From the NCBI RefSeq assembly GCF_921293095.1, contig NC_060247.1, positions 115,215,111 through 115,279,110 of the forward strand: a stretch of 64,000 nt of DNA, given 5' to 3'. Below are positions 14,501-24,700 of this stretch, piece after piece (positions within the stretch are counted from its first letter, which is position 1; the number at the start of each line of letters is the position of its first letter). A model generated the notes under the pieces. The model did not search any database, had not been told where the DNA came from, and was given only the letters and a program-made list of their open reading frames with translations. The position numbers were made by a program, and so were the translations under genes. The stretch comes from Ischnura elegans. Lineage: Eukaryota; Arthropoda; Insecta; Odonata; Coenagrionidae.

Positions 14501-15021
14501 TAAGAATAAATGACCTACCTGTGTAACTTCCATATTTCTTGAGGAATTTCGGTCATTCTGTTTCCACCCAAAAACAAATACCTCAAGTTAGACAGTTCCA
14601 AAATTTGCTCAGGAAAAGCAGTAAGATTGTTACCACTTAAATTAAGTTCCATCAAAGATATGACATTTCCGAGCGATTTTGGGATGGAGTCACTCTCTAG
14701 AAGGTTGTTTTTTGCAATCAGTGAAGTCAATGGGCATTCACATAATGCCTCTGGTAGTCTAACCATACCGTTATTGCTGACATTTATCACTTTCACGTGC
14801 GAAAATCTAGAAATTATGACTGGAATGGTAATTAATTGATTGCTGGCTAGAAGAATTGCCTCTACATTTTCGAAGTGCCGTCTCTCATCCGAACAAAGTG
14901 CTTCCAAATTGTGTGCTAGCGTTTGAGAATCCAACATTAAATAGGACCAATCCAAAACCTTCTTCGGAAGAGCAACGGCATGGTATTCACTGTCACTATT
15001 GTCAGAGGAATATCCTTCCAT
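2563..15021 (-). CDS. LRRC58: LRRC58, leucine-rich repeat-containing protein 58 (4 coding exons, 361 aa)
   Basis: Coding exons on the minus strand are 15021-14519, 14428-14212, 14085-13896 and 2738-2563. Phases fit throughout: 503, 217, 190 and 176 nt sum to 362 codons including the stop, against 371 aa as I recall for human LRRC58. Residues about 45-260 are leucine-rich repeats, with LYLGGNRLVEIP and LFLGGNRMTEIP typical. The exon 1/2 junction restores an unbroken repeat (KLHSLQVLYLGGN). Exon 3 carries the family signature LSLRDNPLVVRFVRDM and the cysteine pair CLNPKC. Exon 4 carries IKFVDFCGKYRIPLLHYLC and the family terminus KKVLLG. Donors are GTAGGT, GTAAAG and GTGAGT; the exon 4 acceptor is TTTTCATTCCAG. 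Intron 3 is 11.2 kb and holds SINEs and a 2.4-kb TIR element. From memory, recent work describes LRRC58 as a cullin-RING substrate receptor for cysteine dioxygenase; nothing in the sequence tests this. It is divergent from the unknown gene at 15726. Confidence 0.95.
6255..6420 (+). repeat. tRNA-derived SINE-like copy
   Basis: An A-box-like stretch (GCCTTAGCAGAATAGTGAC) is followed about 40 nt later by a B-box-like GATTTGAATCTC, then CAGTCAAGGG and an A/T-rich tail. The TCTCAGTC(A/C)AGGG block after the B box recurs at 16730, which suggests one SINE family. Ends and target duplications are unclear. Confidence 0.5.
6851..6932. repeat. inverted repeat around a GGCCATCGAAATGTC core
   Basis: Arms CGTAAAATGTTCTCGGGA (from 6851) and TCCTGAGAACATTTTACG (to 6930) pair over about 18 bp with one mismatch. 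The loop holds CGGCCATCGAAATGTC, resembling the decayed stem II/GAAA part of the hammerhead-bearing Penelope-like tail at 22471. It is probably a short relic of such an element. Confidence 0.35.
7951..7993. repeat. dispersed direct repeat, copy 1
   Basis: GCAAAGCATACGTAATTTAT and flanking bases (about 43 nt) recur in the same orientation at 9256-9298 with few changes. The family is unknown; both copies sit in LRRC58 intron 3. Confidence 0.5.
9256..9298. repeat. dispersed direct repeat, copy 2
   Basis: Second copy of the approximately 43-nt segment at 7951-7993, in the same orientation and 1.3 kb away. The spacing could reflect a local duplication that has since diverged, or two insertions of the same repeat. 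Confidence 0.5.
10871..11716. mobile_element. nested inverted-repeat element with 60-bp arms
   Basis: Arms 10871-10930 and 11657-11716 are inverted copies with about 2 mismatches over 60 bp (the arm core reads AAATAAAACGAATGGGGATA). It lies inside the 9570-11986 element. The middle has no recognisable coding sequence. It is likely a MITE that inserted later, judging by its well-preserved arms; a duplication of its target is not clear. Confidence 0.6.
11725..11812 (-). repeat. tRNA-like SINE head
   Basis: On the minus strand GTGGCGCGGTCTAGGGTGC (A-box region) is followed about 35 nt later by GAGTTCGAGTCC (B box). This spacing and sequence are those of a tRNA-derived RNA polymerase III promoter. 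The acceptor stem does not pair well and no clean anticodon arm is seen, so I call a SINE head rather than a tRNA gene. Confidence 0.55.
11990..13895. other. right part (in window order) of LRRC58 intron 3
   Basis: Intronic sequence with no exon that I can support. It holds one small G/C-run repeat (13111-13242) and, near 13516, a B-box-like GGTTCAAACCCC that may be a worn SINE. The open frame at 12163-12357 shows no family motif. Confidence 0.45.
13111..13242. repeat. short MITE-like repeat with G-run/C-run ends
   Basis: GTGGCACTGACATAACTGGG on the left and CCAAGTTACACCACTTCATG on the right are imperfect inverted copies, with GGGGGG and CCCCCC runs just inside. The 290-bp element at 58869-59158 has the same plan (GCGTAGCTAGG with a G-run, then a C-run before CGCTGCGTCACT). 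Confidence 0.45.
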
Positions 15022-15725
15022 GATTATTGGCTATCAATTTCATACGTAATATAAACATTAAAAACAGTGAGTCGCTCATTCACTGACACCGCGGTCCACC
15101 ATTCTGACGGATGATGAAAGACCGTGATCCAGTTCCTGTATATAGGCCGTAATTTCAGCGATGGAATTACTGAAAGAGAGGTTGACACTGATTATTAATA
15201 CATAGTCTACCTTCCCTTTAGTGCCAACGTAGTAAAAATATCTTGTTGAATTTATAAATTATTTCACGACGTAATTACGATAGTTATGATTGCGCAACAT
15301 TTATGTCAATTACAACAAGGAAAATATAGCGTAGACGTTAAATTGTATATGCTGGCGAAGTCCAATCTCACGTAGTTACGGTAGTGACCACTAGGAAAAC
15401 TCTTGGGAAAACTAGGTGCTACCAGAGTCCTCTATATTGCCATATAATAACTACGAAGTTGACATGACATGATGAGAGAGTAGTGTTGAGAGAGCAATCT
15501 AGAGGACTCTGGGTGCTACATACCGACGAGTCCTCTGGATTGCGTTATGATAACTAGTGGAGTTAAAGGACTGACGACGAAGGTGTGACTGACGACCCTG
15601 ACGACAGTCGTCTCGAATCGAAATATTCGATCTCTCGTCGATCCCGATATATCGAGGTAAATATTGGAGGAATTGGCGCTATTTTATTAGTTTGAAAAGT
15701 TTGATATTGTTTTATTTCACCGGCA
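15022..15725. promoter_or_regulatory. putative bidirectional promoter between LRRC58 and the 15726 gene
   Basis: The two start codons face away from each other across 704 bp. Inside, an 18-nt motif of the form GAGTCCTCTNNATTGC occurs three times: 15423-15440 (+), 15494-15511 (inverted) and 15526-15543 (+). Two copies are followed by ATAATAACTA-like sequence, so the repeat unit is longer than a factor site and may be a small repeat captured into the promoter. No TATA box is clear. Transcription start sites cannot be placed by eye. Confidence 0.5.
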
Positions 15726-18700
15726 ATGGCTGAAGCAAGTAATGAGTTAAATATCACCGATAAACATGATTTTACTGTGCCCGAATTGAGGCCGTTGCCA
15801 CCAAAGGATGATAATGAGAGCTACTATGTGGGTAGCACGAAGAAAACCAGAATTAAGAAAAAGGGCAAGACGTATTCTCTCCTTTCGCCTGCTCAAAGTT
15901 AGTATTTATGTCAGGTATTTATGCATCTATGCATTATCTTTTCTTTTGGCATCACGAGAACTAATTGCATGCTGTAGTGTTACATGCCATGGCGTATGTA
16001 AACGGTAAGTTGTTGCAAGCTTGTATCCGCTGGTGAAACCGTTCTATCACTCCTTTATGATTTCAAGATCAATGTTCGATTTTTCCTTGATGTACGTTAA
16101 GATACACAGTCATTGGATTATTGCTTATGATCGGAACTGTCACGTGGCTTAAAGCCGAAGATGTTTTAACTGTGTACTGTAATGCCATTCATGATCAAGC
16201 TATCGTATGCTACTGTGTAAGGTTTTTCTATAATACCATAATTACAACACCTATCATAATCTTTTATGGCGATATCAGGCAAAACAGAGACTCAATCGTA
16301 TACCTTGGACACCAAGTTTTTGTACATTTCTTCTATCAATTTCTCTACCCTACTCTGTTTACAAAAGAAATCACTTGTACTCTTTGTATTTTCACTCCCT
16401 CAATTTTAGTGTGCTCCCAGAATAAGGCGTGCTTTGACATTGGATAAATTTTCTCTTTTCCCTTTCTGGAAGTCGAGAAGTGGCTCATGGCACACAAGAT
16501 TGGGTCATATTTTTATTTGTAAATTCATGCGTGCTTGGACTTATATTACGTGTGCAATGTGTGTCTATAAGAATGTTACTGTAGATAAAGAGAAAATTTG
16601 CCGTGTAAAAAAAGAAAAAAACTGGTACATATACTTGAATTTATTTGAGAAAAACCATGGGAATCTAGGAGCCTGGATAGTGTAGTGACCTGCAAACCAA
16701 AGTTTCGATTCTCAGTCCAGGGGAATTTGTTCTTATATAATGCAATAATTTATGCAAATTTCTCTGCCATTCATGTGGCAGGCTTCGAATTATTACACAC
16801 TGGTACATGTTGAAAGTGTTTTTGAATATGATGCTGAAATGGGATCATGATGCAGATGAGGAGTAGTACCAACGGGTAAGTACTAAATGCATGCCAATTT
16901 TTGGACTCTCCAAATGGATAAAAATTGATCAGAATGATCATTGCGGCAGATGCTTTGTAGAACTCCATCGTAGCAGAAAAGTAATGAAACTTATACTCAG
17001 TTCACAAGTTAAACTCAATATGTTAAAATTTTATTTGAGTGAGCATGTTTGCGTGTTAGTCCTGATGATGCTGTAGTGCACCGAAATATGTCGAAAAGTT
17101 CTTTCACATTTTGTGCATTTGTACAGAACTTAACATTGTCAGTCAGGGCAATTCTGAAACGAAGATGCCAATGAAACAGCAGTGAGTGATCTAGTGGGGA
17201 AGGTAAAGAGTGTTAGAGCCTACTGTTCAGCTGGGAAAGCCATGTAAAACAAAGGGACTCGTACCTATATTCATGCTCTGCGGACTACATGAACTCTCAT
17301 CAAATAATGCTTCATTCCAGGGGCGGATCCAGGATTTCTTTCTGGGGGGGGGGCTCAAGCAAGGCAGTATCCAGGATTTTTTTCTGGGGGGGGGGGGGCA
17401 CAAGGATACCTTGTAATACAAAATGAGCTCAATAGTTATGGGACCGTATAAAAAATCTTGCATAATATTTAAGGGTCTGGGGGGGGGGCACGTGCCCCCC
17501 CCCCAGATCCGCCTATGCTACACTTAGTTGCAAGAGGATATCCCTGAACGTTAAAAATAGGAAATGGAGGTATAACCATCATTGCAGATAGGGGCATAGT
17601 ATCAATTCAGACTCCGAAGGAAGATGGAAGAGGAATGACAGTGATCCTATCTGAGACAGTGTACACACCTGAATTTGTGTGGGGGCTGAATAAGAAATTA
17701 ATAATAATAATAATTTTTTATTCACCGAACTGGCAATATACATTGCATGGTTTCGTCACAAAAATCACTATGATACAAATTACATGAATACAATAATACA
17801 AATTACATAGAATCATTTAAATAATCGCTAATATTATAATAGGCTTTACCTGCTAAAAAATTACGTAATTTATCTTTGAATAGGGAAGGGGGACAGCTTT
17901 TCAATTCAGATGGAAGTTTATTAAAAATGATGGATGGAGTGTTCGAACGCCACATTTTGAACGAGTGTGGTAGTCATGCCATTCTGATTCCTTGGAAAAT
18001 GCTCAGGATGCATTTTAATAAAAGTGGCACAATTCAAGATAAAAATGGAAGGAAGTGTTAATATTTTTAGGTCCAAAAAGATCGGTTTACCAGGAGTCCT
18101 CTTAGGCACTTGAACCATAGCTTTCAAAGCTTGCTTCTATGTAGAGAAAATAATTTTTTTGCATGGTGTGTAATTCCCCAGAACATAATACCATAAGATA
18201 TATGAGCATGAACATTAGTATGGTAGATAAGTTTGAGCGTAGAAAGAGATAGAAATGGGGCCAGCCTTCTAAGCATAAAAATACCAGTGCTAACTCGATT
18301 CATGATGGCTTCAATGTGTGGTGTCCATTTAAGGTCGTCTGAAACCAGAAGACCTAAAAATTTAACACAATTACTTTGGGTAATGGGCAAATTAACTGAC
18401 AAGTGTTTAGATGTTGTGTTCTCCAGGGAAAAAGGAGTCATTTTAGACAATTTTGAATTGATCTTTAGCTCTAGGAAATGACAGAGGATATACTGTATCA
18501 ACAGTTTGTGGAGTGAATGCGTTCGGGAGAGCTGTAACGATGCCAATAAGATAATAACTGGCGAGAAGAAAACGGTGGTTGAGTAGAAAGAAAATCAATT
18601 GGTGATACTAAGATGTGGCATAGGTGGTTTAGAAATTTGCATCGTGAAGCTTTGGTGAAACTATTATTCCTGAAAGACTTAAAGGAAAAGAAGGAATTAG

Positions 18701-21700
18701 GTAACAGTGCAGTTTGTAGGAAAGGCAATCACAGCTGAAGTTATGTTAATTCAATTTTCCCAGGAGCCTTTCAGGAAATGTTTGTGTCCACCAGAGTTAA
18801 TTCACAGTGACTTAATGGGGAAAATTCTTTTGGAGGGTCTCAATTTGCAATGAAGTTCATTGATGATTTTTCAAGATGCACATGTGACAGTGAAGTGTTT
18901 GAAAAATATGTGAGACACATATGTGGAATTCCTTAAATTTCAAGTATTCGTAGAAAAACAGCATAGAAGGAAGATACTCAAATTCCAATCTGACTTTAGA
19001 GGGGACTACACTTGCTAAGATTTTGAGAACTATACATGGAGCAAAAAGGCATATTTTATTGAAAGACTGTTCAAGAATGCCCTCAATAAAATGGAGTTGC
19101 TGAGAGGCAGTTGAACCAAAATGATGAGGTGTTTGTTTGATTATGGAATCAGGAATGCCCAAAAACTTCTGGGCTGAAGCTATGGTGACTGCAGTATTCT
19201 TCAGAAATTAATGTCCATGTGCTGCTATTCAGCATCCACAATTCCACTCTTGTTATGGACTAGCCGAGAAATTGTTCAAGATGAAGTGAATACAATCAAG
19301 GTCTTTGGGTGGAGGGCATGGGAAAAATCTTCAGAAGGAAACAAGTTAGACTCCAAAGCTTAAGTATGTATCATGATTGGATATGAGGAGAGTACCAAGA
19401 ATGGCTACAGACAGATGGTTACAAGGATGGAGAAATGTAGTGTCATCATACAGAGAGGTGTTATGTTTCAGGAAGTGTGTTTTTCATTCAAAGAAAACAA
19501 TGGGATGGGAGGAAGAGAAATTTTTCTCTATTTCAGATGGAGCGGTCACTCTTGTTCCAGCATGCTCTATGATTGTTTAATAGGATGCAGAGAACCCCAT
19601 CGACAAGCTGTTGGAGATGGAAATTGCTTCGGGGGAAATAATGGAAGGGGAGCCAAATGTTGACCAGGCAAAACCAATAGAAAATCGGCCCAGAGATCAA
19701 CCTGAATGAGGTGGAGTGGGTCAACACCAGGAACCAGCAAAGGAGGAGCTAAGATTATCCCAAAGGCAGAAGATGAAAAATACCTGTGGATGCTGTAAAG
19801 CAGGTGAAGCAGAGAACGATGTGTATAGTCACTGTGATGTGCCAAGAGTGTGGATCAAGGAGCCTGAAACTCCACTTAAGGCTGTTAATGGTAACTATGC
19901 ACTCACTTAGATGGAAGGAGGCCATGGGCATAGGGAACATGGCTGCTAATGATGTGTGGGATATTGTAAAGCACCCACATGATCAATGAGTCATTTAGCT
20001 GAATGGGTATTTTAACTCAAGTGTGATGAACATTAGAATGTAGAGAATTTTAAGGCTAAACTCATTGCACAGGGGTTTGGATGGCAATGGCAGGCAATGG
20101 GACTAGATTGGGAAACAAAATTCATCCCTGTAATTAGAAGGAAGACAGTAAAAACACTATGCCATTTTTCTGAACTGACAGCGGCTGTCCTTGAGTGTGC
20201 TCGAAACTCACCCACTCTTCTAGCCAATCACAGAAGAGCGACAGGAGAAAGTGTGGAAGAGCCCGCAGTCTCTCTCCGAACTCCGTGCAGTGCACATCGC
20301 TCTCCAGCTAGCAGTGTTGCCAAGTCGAATCTTTGGAGATCGCACAGCGCTCGTTCTGCCACCCCCGAAAGTACCGTTGTTCTCAAGGCTGGCAATGCCG
20401 GTCAACCGGATGGAGGGGAAAAGGGAAGGGGATGGAGGGGAAGGGAGAGGTGGAAGGGGCAGCGCTTCTCATTGGCTAGTTTCCATTTTCCACCCAGCCG
20501 CCGTCAGTTCAGAAAAATGGTATAATTGCTATCAGTGAAGAAAATGGACGGGTAAGTGATCATGCAGATGTGACTGGAATTTATTTTGAATGTCTTTGCG
20601 ACTAGGTGACTGGCCCAATTTTTTTAAGGGATGAGAGTGGAGGGCATGTGGCTTCCTGAAAACCAACCTGATTGAGCCTAGCCTCTGGGAGCTATGTTGA
20701 GAATGTTTCATCTTTCTTTGTATGAAAAGGGTGAAACATACTAATTTCTTTAACCCAGAGATTATGTAACTAACTGTTAAACTCTGACCCAATCTGCTAC
20801 AGGATATTCTAGGTAGCCCTTCTGGATATAATTATAATGATCATGTTTCTATTTTAAGAGCTACTTATTTTTTATTGTTCTGACTGCACATTTTTTTCAC
20901 TTTATATATCCTACAATTAATAATTATTTAAACAAATTAATAAATTCTTCACTTAATTCACTCATAAATCACTTGCCCAACACATAAAAACATTTAATGT
21001 GGTCAAAACACAAATTAAATCCAAAACGCAGAGTATCAGAAGAATTGCTCCCTTCAAAATACCTCGTCAGATGTTGTAAGTTACTAAGTGTCATATATCT
21101 TCCAGTGCCATGTCTCCACTCCTAATATGTTCCTCTCCCATGACAGTCTCATTTGTCAGTCGTTGTAGAGCAACAAATCAAGTCTGGAGTTTCACTCAGC
21201 TACCCCCTGCTGACATTGTATCTGTATTCGTTCTTTTCGTCAGTGATGTATTTTGGTAACTCACAGTGAATTTTCGGTCCCAAGAATAGGAAATTTGTTT
21301 AAATAATACTGTTCTTGGTCTGGGTGTGTAAACAGTATTACACTGACGGAGATTGTGTATTCTTGGTTGGTTCTCTTCAGCACGTAATACCCTAAGGACA
21401 TTATAAACAAATAAATACCTCAAAGGTAAGATTTTTATTAAATGGGTCTGAAATTGAAATATATGCATTCTAATTATGAAAAATCAATAAAATGGAACAA
21501 TTCGCATTATATTCTGTACAATTTGGCTGCTAGGGTTTCAAAAATATACATACATGTTTTCTACGTACGATCTGCCTTTGTATGTTATGAAGTCTGCATG
21601 AGTACATTACGAGGGGCGTGGATTTTCAGGCTTAGAAAAATGATAGCTCAAAAGCACACTAATTATCTTGAACTCCCTCATGTACTACATAATTCCTATT

Positions 21701-24700
21701 TTTTGATATTTTGATACTTTCAATATCAATAGAATAGAATAGATTTATTTGCCCAAAAGATAAAATACAAAAGGTAAACCAAAGTAAGTACATAGGGCAC
21801 GTCATGGAAAATATATATACATGAATACAATCAATGTGTAGATGCCAGATAGTCATTTACAGAGTAAAAACATTTATCAAGAAGATAAGAGCTAACTTGT
21901 TTTTTGAACACCAAAAATCTTTTTTCCTTTTTAATATTTAGTGGCAGATTATTATAACTTTACACACATTGCATGGGGCCCTTTCGAAGTTGCACTTAGG
22001 TTTGACATTAAAACATGCACATCATCACAACTTCTTGTCTTATACGAATGATAAAATTTATTTGTTTTAAAATCAGTAAGGCGTTTCATATGTATTCAAC
22101 GGTGTTCGGCGAGATATTGTGGAACATAATGATACAATGGTAAATGAAGAGCAAACTTAGTGCATGTTCGAAGGAAAAGGACGTCGGCTCGACACACTCG
22201 AGCAATGGGAAATTACCAGGAGGAGAAAACGCAAGGAAAATCTTTTGAATGACATTGAGTTCCTGAGTCATTCCCCGTTGTTAGCCCTCCCCCCTCTCAA
22301 ACCTTCAACCGAACCCCAAATCCTTACGTATCCTAACCACCTCCCCACCCCCTTCCCCCATCCTTTACCACCCAAACCCTCTCCCACTTCCGCCGACTCA
22401 TAAATATACCCCTCCCATCGCATGATTGTATATATATATGACTTCTTGACGAAAATATGGCATTTTGTACCTGATGATAGCGAAGTAAGGTCGCTGAAAC
22501 GCGTCGTACCAAATAAAATTACTGTGGACATGCACTAAGTTTGCTCTTCATTTACCATTGTAAGGCATTTCATAGTATACACATACATATTTCGAAATAA
22601 CCAAGGAAAAATATATTGTTTTACAGAAGACATCATTTCCAGTGCATGCATGTATCTTCTTAATTTTGATTGATTTGTGCATTTGATAATCGTGCATCTT
22701 GTTAATCTTCAAAGTTACCATATTTTTTCTTATTACCACTTGTGCAGTGTTCAACCCATTACATTTTTTTAATAGGTGAGGATATAGCTAGAAAAACTTG
22801 CATTACACACAATTTTCTATTTTGTTGAAAAGTTGACTAGGGGTCAATGCTTTTCCTTGGGCTACCTTAAACTTTGAGGATTTTTGTGTGGGAGTTTTCA
22901 AAGGCGTCATTTGGTATTTAAACTCAAGTGCCTTTGATCAGTATAAAATCCTACTATCCACTAGGCTTCCAAAATCCATCTAGTGATGAGGTTGAAGAAA
23001 TTAGAGCAATTTTCCTCTGATGTGTTGAAACCCTTTCAGGCTGAATGCCGCACCTGTGTGGTGAGGATTTTCTTACCCTAACCAACGAATGCCATGCCTG
23101 TACGGCACAGTTGAAAAAAGTGACCGTGGCGGACACAAAAGACCCACGGATGGGGTCGCCCCTCAAGATCAGCCTTAGTGCGAGGCCAGTCTCTTCTTCG
23201 GCCGCTCAGGTCGACCCTTTCCTATCCTCTCCACGCAGTCAACTACTGTTATTTGCAGTGTTTTTTCCAAAAATTATTTGTTCCTTACTTTTGAAATCCA
23301 ATGCTAGAAATGAATTCATCTTTTTTTGCTGACCACATGGAAATTTCAAACGAAATTCTTATGTTAATATCGACAGAGTTAAAGAAGAACAAGTAAATAT
23401 ACTAAATCTGTCTATATCAACGTTAGAATTTTGTTTAAAATTTCTGCATGCTCAGAAAACATACAAAATTCATTTTGAATGTAAAAAAATCGATGCGAGC
23501 AACAAATATTTGCATATATTAAACATTATTATAAAACATTAGCCAGCTGACCACAGACTCGTGCTAGGAAGGGGCTTTTAATCCTTCGAGGGTCTGGGAC
23601 AGAGGCCGAGGAAAGGGATCGGCTCCCCACGGAGTTGGGTCCAAAAATGGTTAGGTAGGGAACCACTGCCTTCTGTCGACGCAAAAAAGCTTCGTTCAGG
23701 GGAGTGAAGAAAAATTTCAAGAGACTCATCATGAGGAAGAATTTCCCTCAACGAAGGTCTGGTGTGAAAGGATTAAAGAGACCTCGCTGCAATTGTTGTT
23801 GAGCCATGTTTCAGCTTTTGACTTGATGTGTTCAGGTCAAACCATTGTTCCCCGTTGTCTTCTTTAAACCTCAATGGTTGAAAATTACCCTGATGTCTTC
23901 AGTGTAATGAAGTTGTTATTCCATGCTATCACCACAGATTATTCACCGTTTATTTGCACTTACCTCCCAATTTCATTTTGCTAATTTGCTCCTACCTTAG
24001 ATTTCCCAGGTCCTGGTCAATGGAATTTTAAGGCAAAGAACATTTCCAATCTGCCTGAAACGAGTCGGGAAGAGATTTCCAGTGAAGATTTTGAAGAAAT
24101 CAGGGTCCTGTCGCTAGATGATGTGAAGGTTTACAAAAGGTAAGTGCTTCCCTGTTGCCGTTATTATTAGTTAATAGAAGTGAATAAGACCCTTGGAGAT
24201 CTATTCATTCAGTTTTTGGGGAATCGGTTTTTCATCTAAATGTGAATAAGTGGAGGAACGTTCATGTGTGTGTACTGTGTTCAATTAATATACATATATG
24301 CTGGTCACTTATTTAAGGGAAAGAATGATTTGTTTTGGTAATTTATTAAGAGATATATATCCTCCTAGAAAGAATTAGGCTTCTTGTTTACTGGTTTGTT
24401 GATGATCTTTATCATTGTATTGTTGTTATCTGTTTCTTCTAAGAAGTTAAAGGAAGAGTACCGGTATACTTTAAAAATAAAAAATGTGTCTTTAATGCCT
24501 TGAAAATTTTCACGCAATCCATCGCTAAAACTGAAATCTTTTGAAATCCAAGTTTGATGAAAGGTACCCTTCAGTTTGAAGAGAACAGTTGATTTGACCT
24601 TTTGTTGTCGTTTTTCAGGGAACACAAAAGCGTGCAAACGTTCAGGAATTCAGTATTGTATTTATGCAATATTTCCTCAGTTTCTGAGGCATGGTGCATT

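Larger units (their letters stand above)
17150..20640 (+). mobile_element. Copia-family LTR retrotransposon fossil, internal region only
   Basis: Plus-strand matches occur in the order expected for Copia: a possible zinc-knuckle/protease part before 17690, a pre-integrase part near 18600 (WHRWFRNLHREALVKLL), an integrase core with its KFQSDF-type surroundings around 18980, and the start of the reverse transcriptase near 20050 (KAKLIAQGF). No LTRs were found. The element is clearly broken, with many breaks, and is old. Three later insertions interrupt it: the G-run repeat at 17320-17520, a LINE at 17699-18570 and a MITE at 20160-20522. It lies within intron 1 of the uncharacterised gene. Confidence 0.75.

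Noticed and set aside
16121-16685. Two plus-strand frames of 108 and 83 codons as genes
   Set aside because: They lie in intron 1 of the 15726 gene, have no recognisable domain, and the second overlaps a SINE.
17341-17510. Long G and C runs as possible G-quadruplex regulatory sites
   Set aside because: They belong to a dispersed repeat seen in similar form at 13111 and 58869; no link to a promoter.
22164-22403. 79-codon frame as a host small protein
   Set aside because: It lies between the inverted tails of a Penelope-like fragment and resembles that family's C-terminus followed by C-rich UTR.
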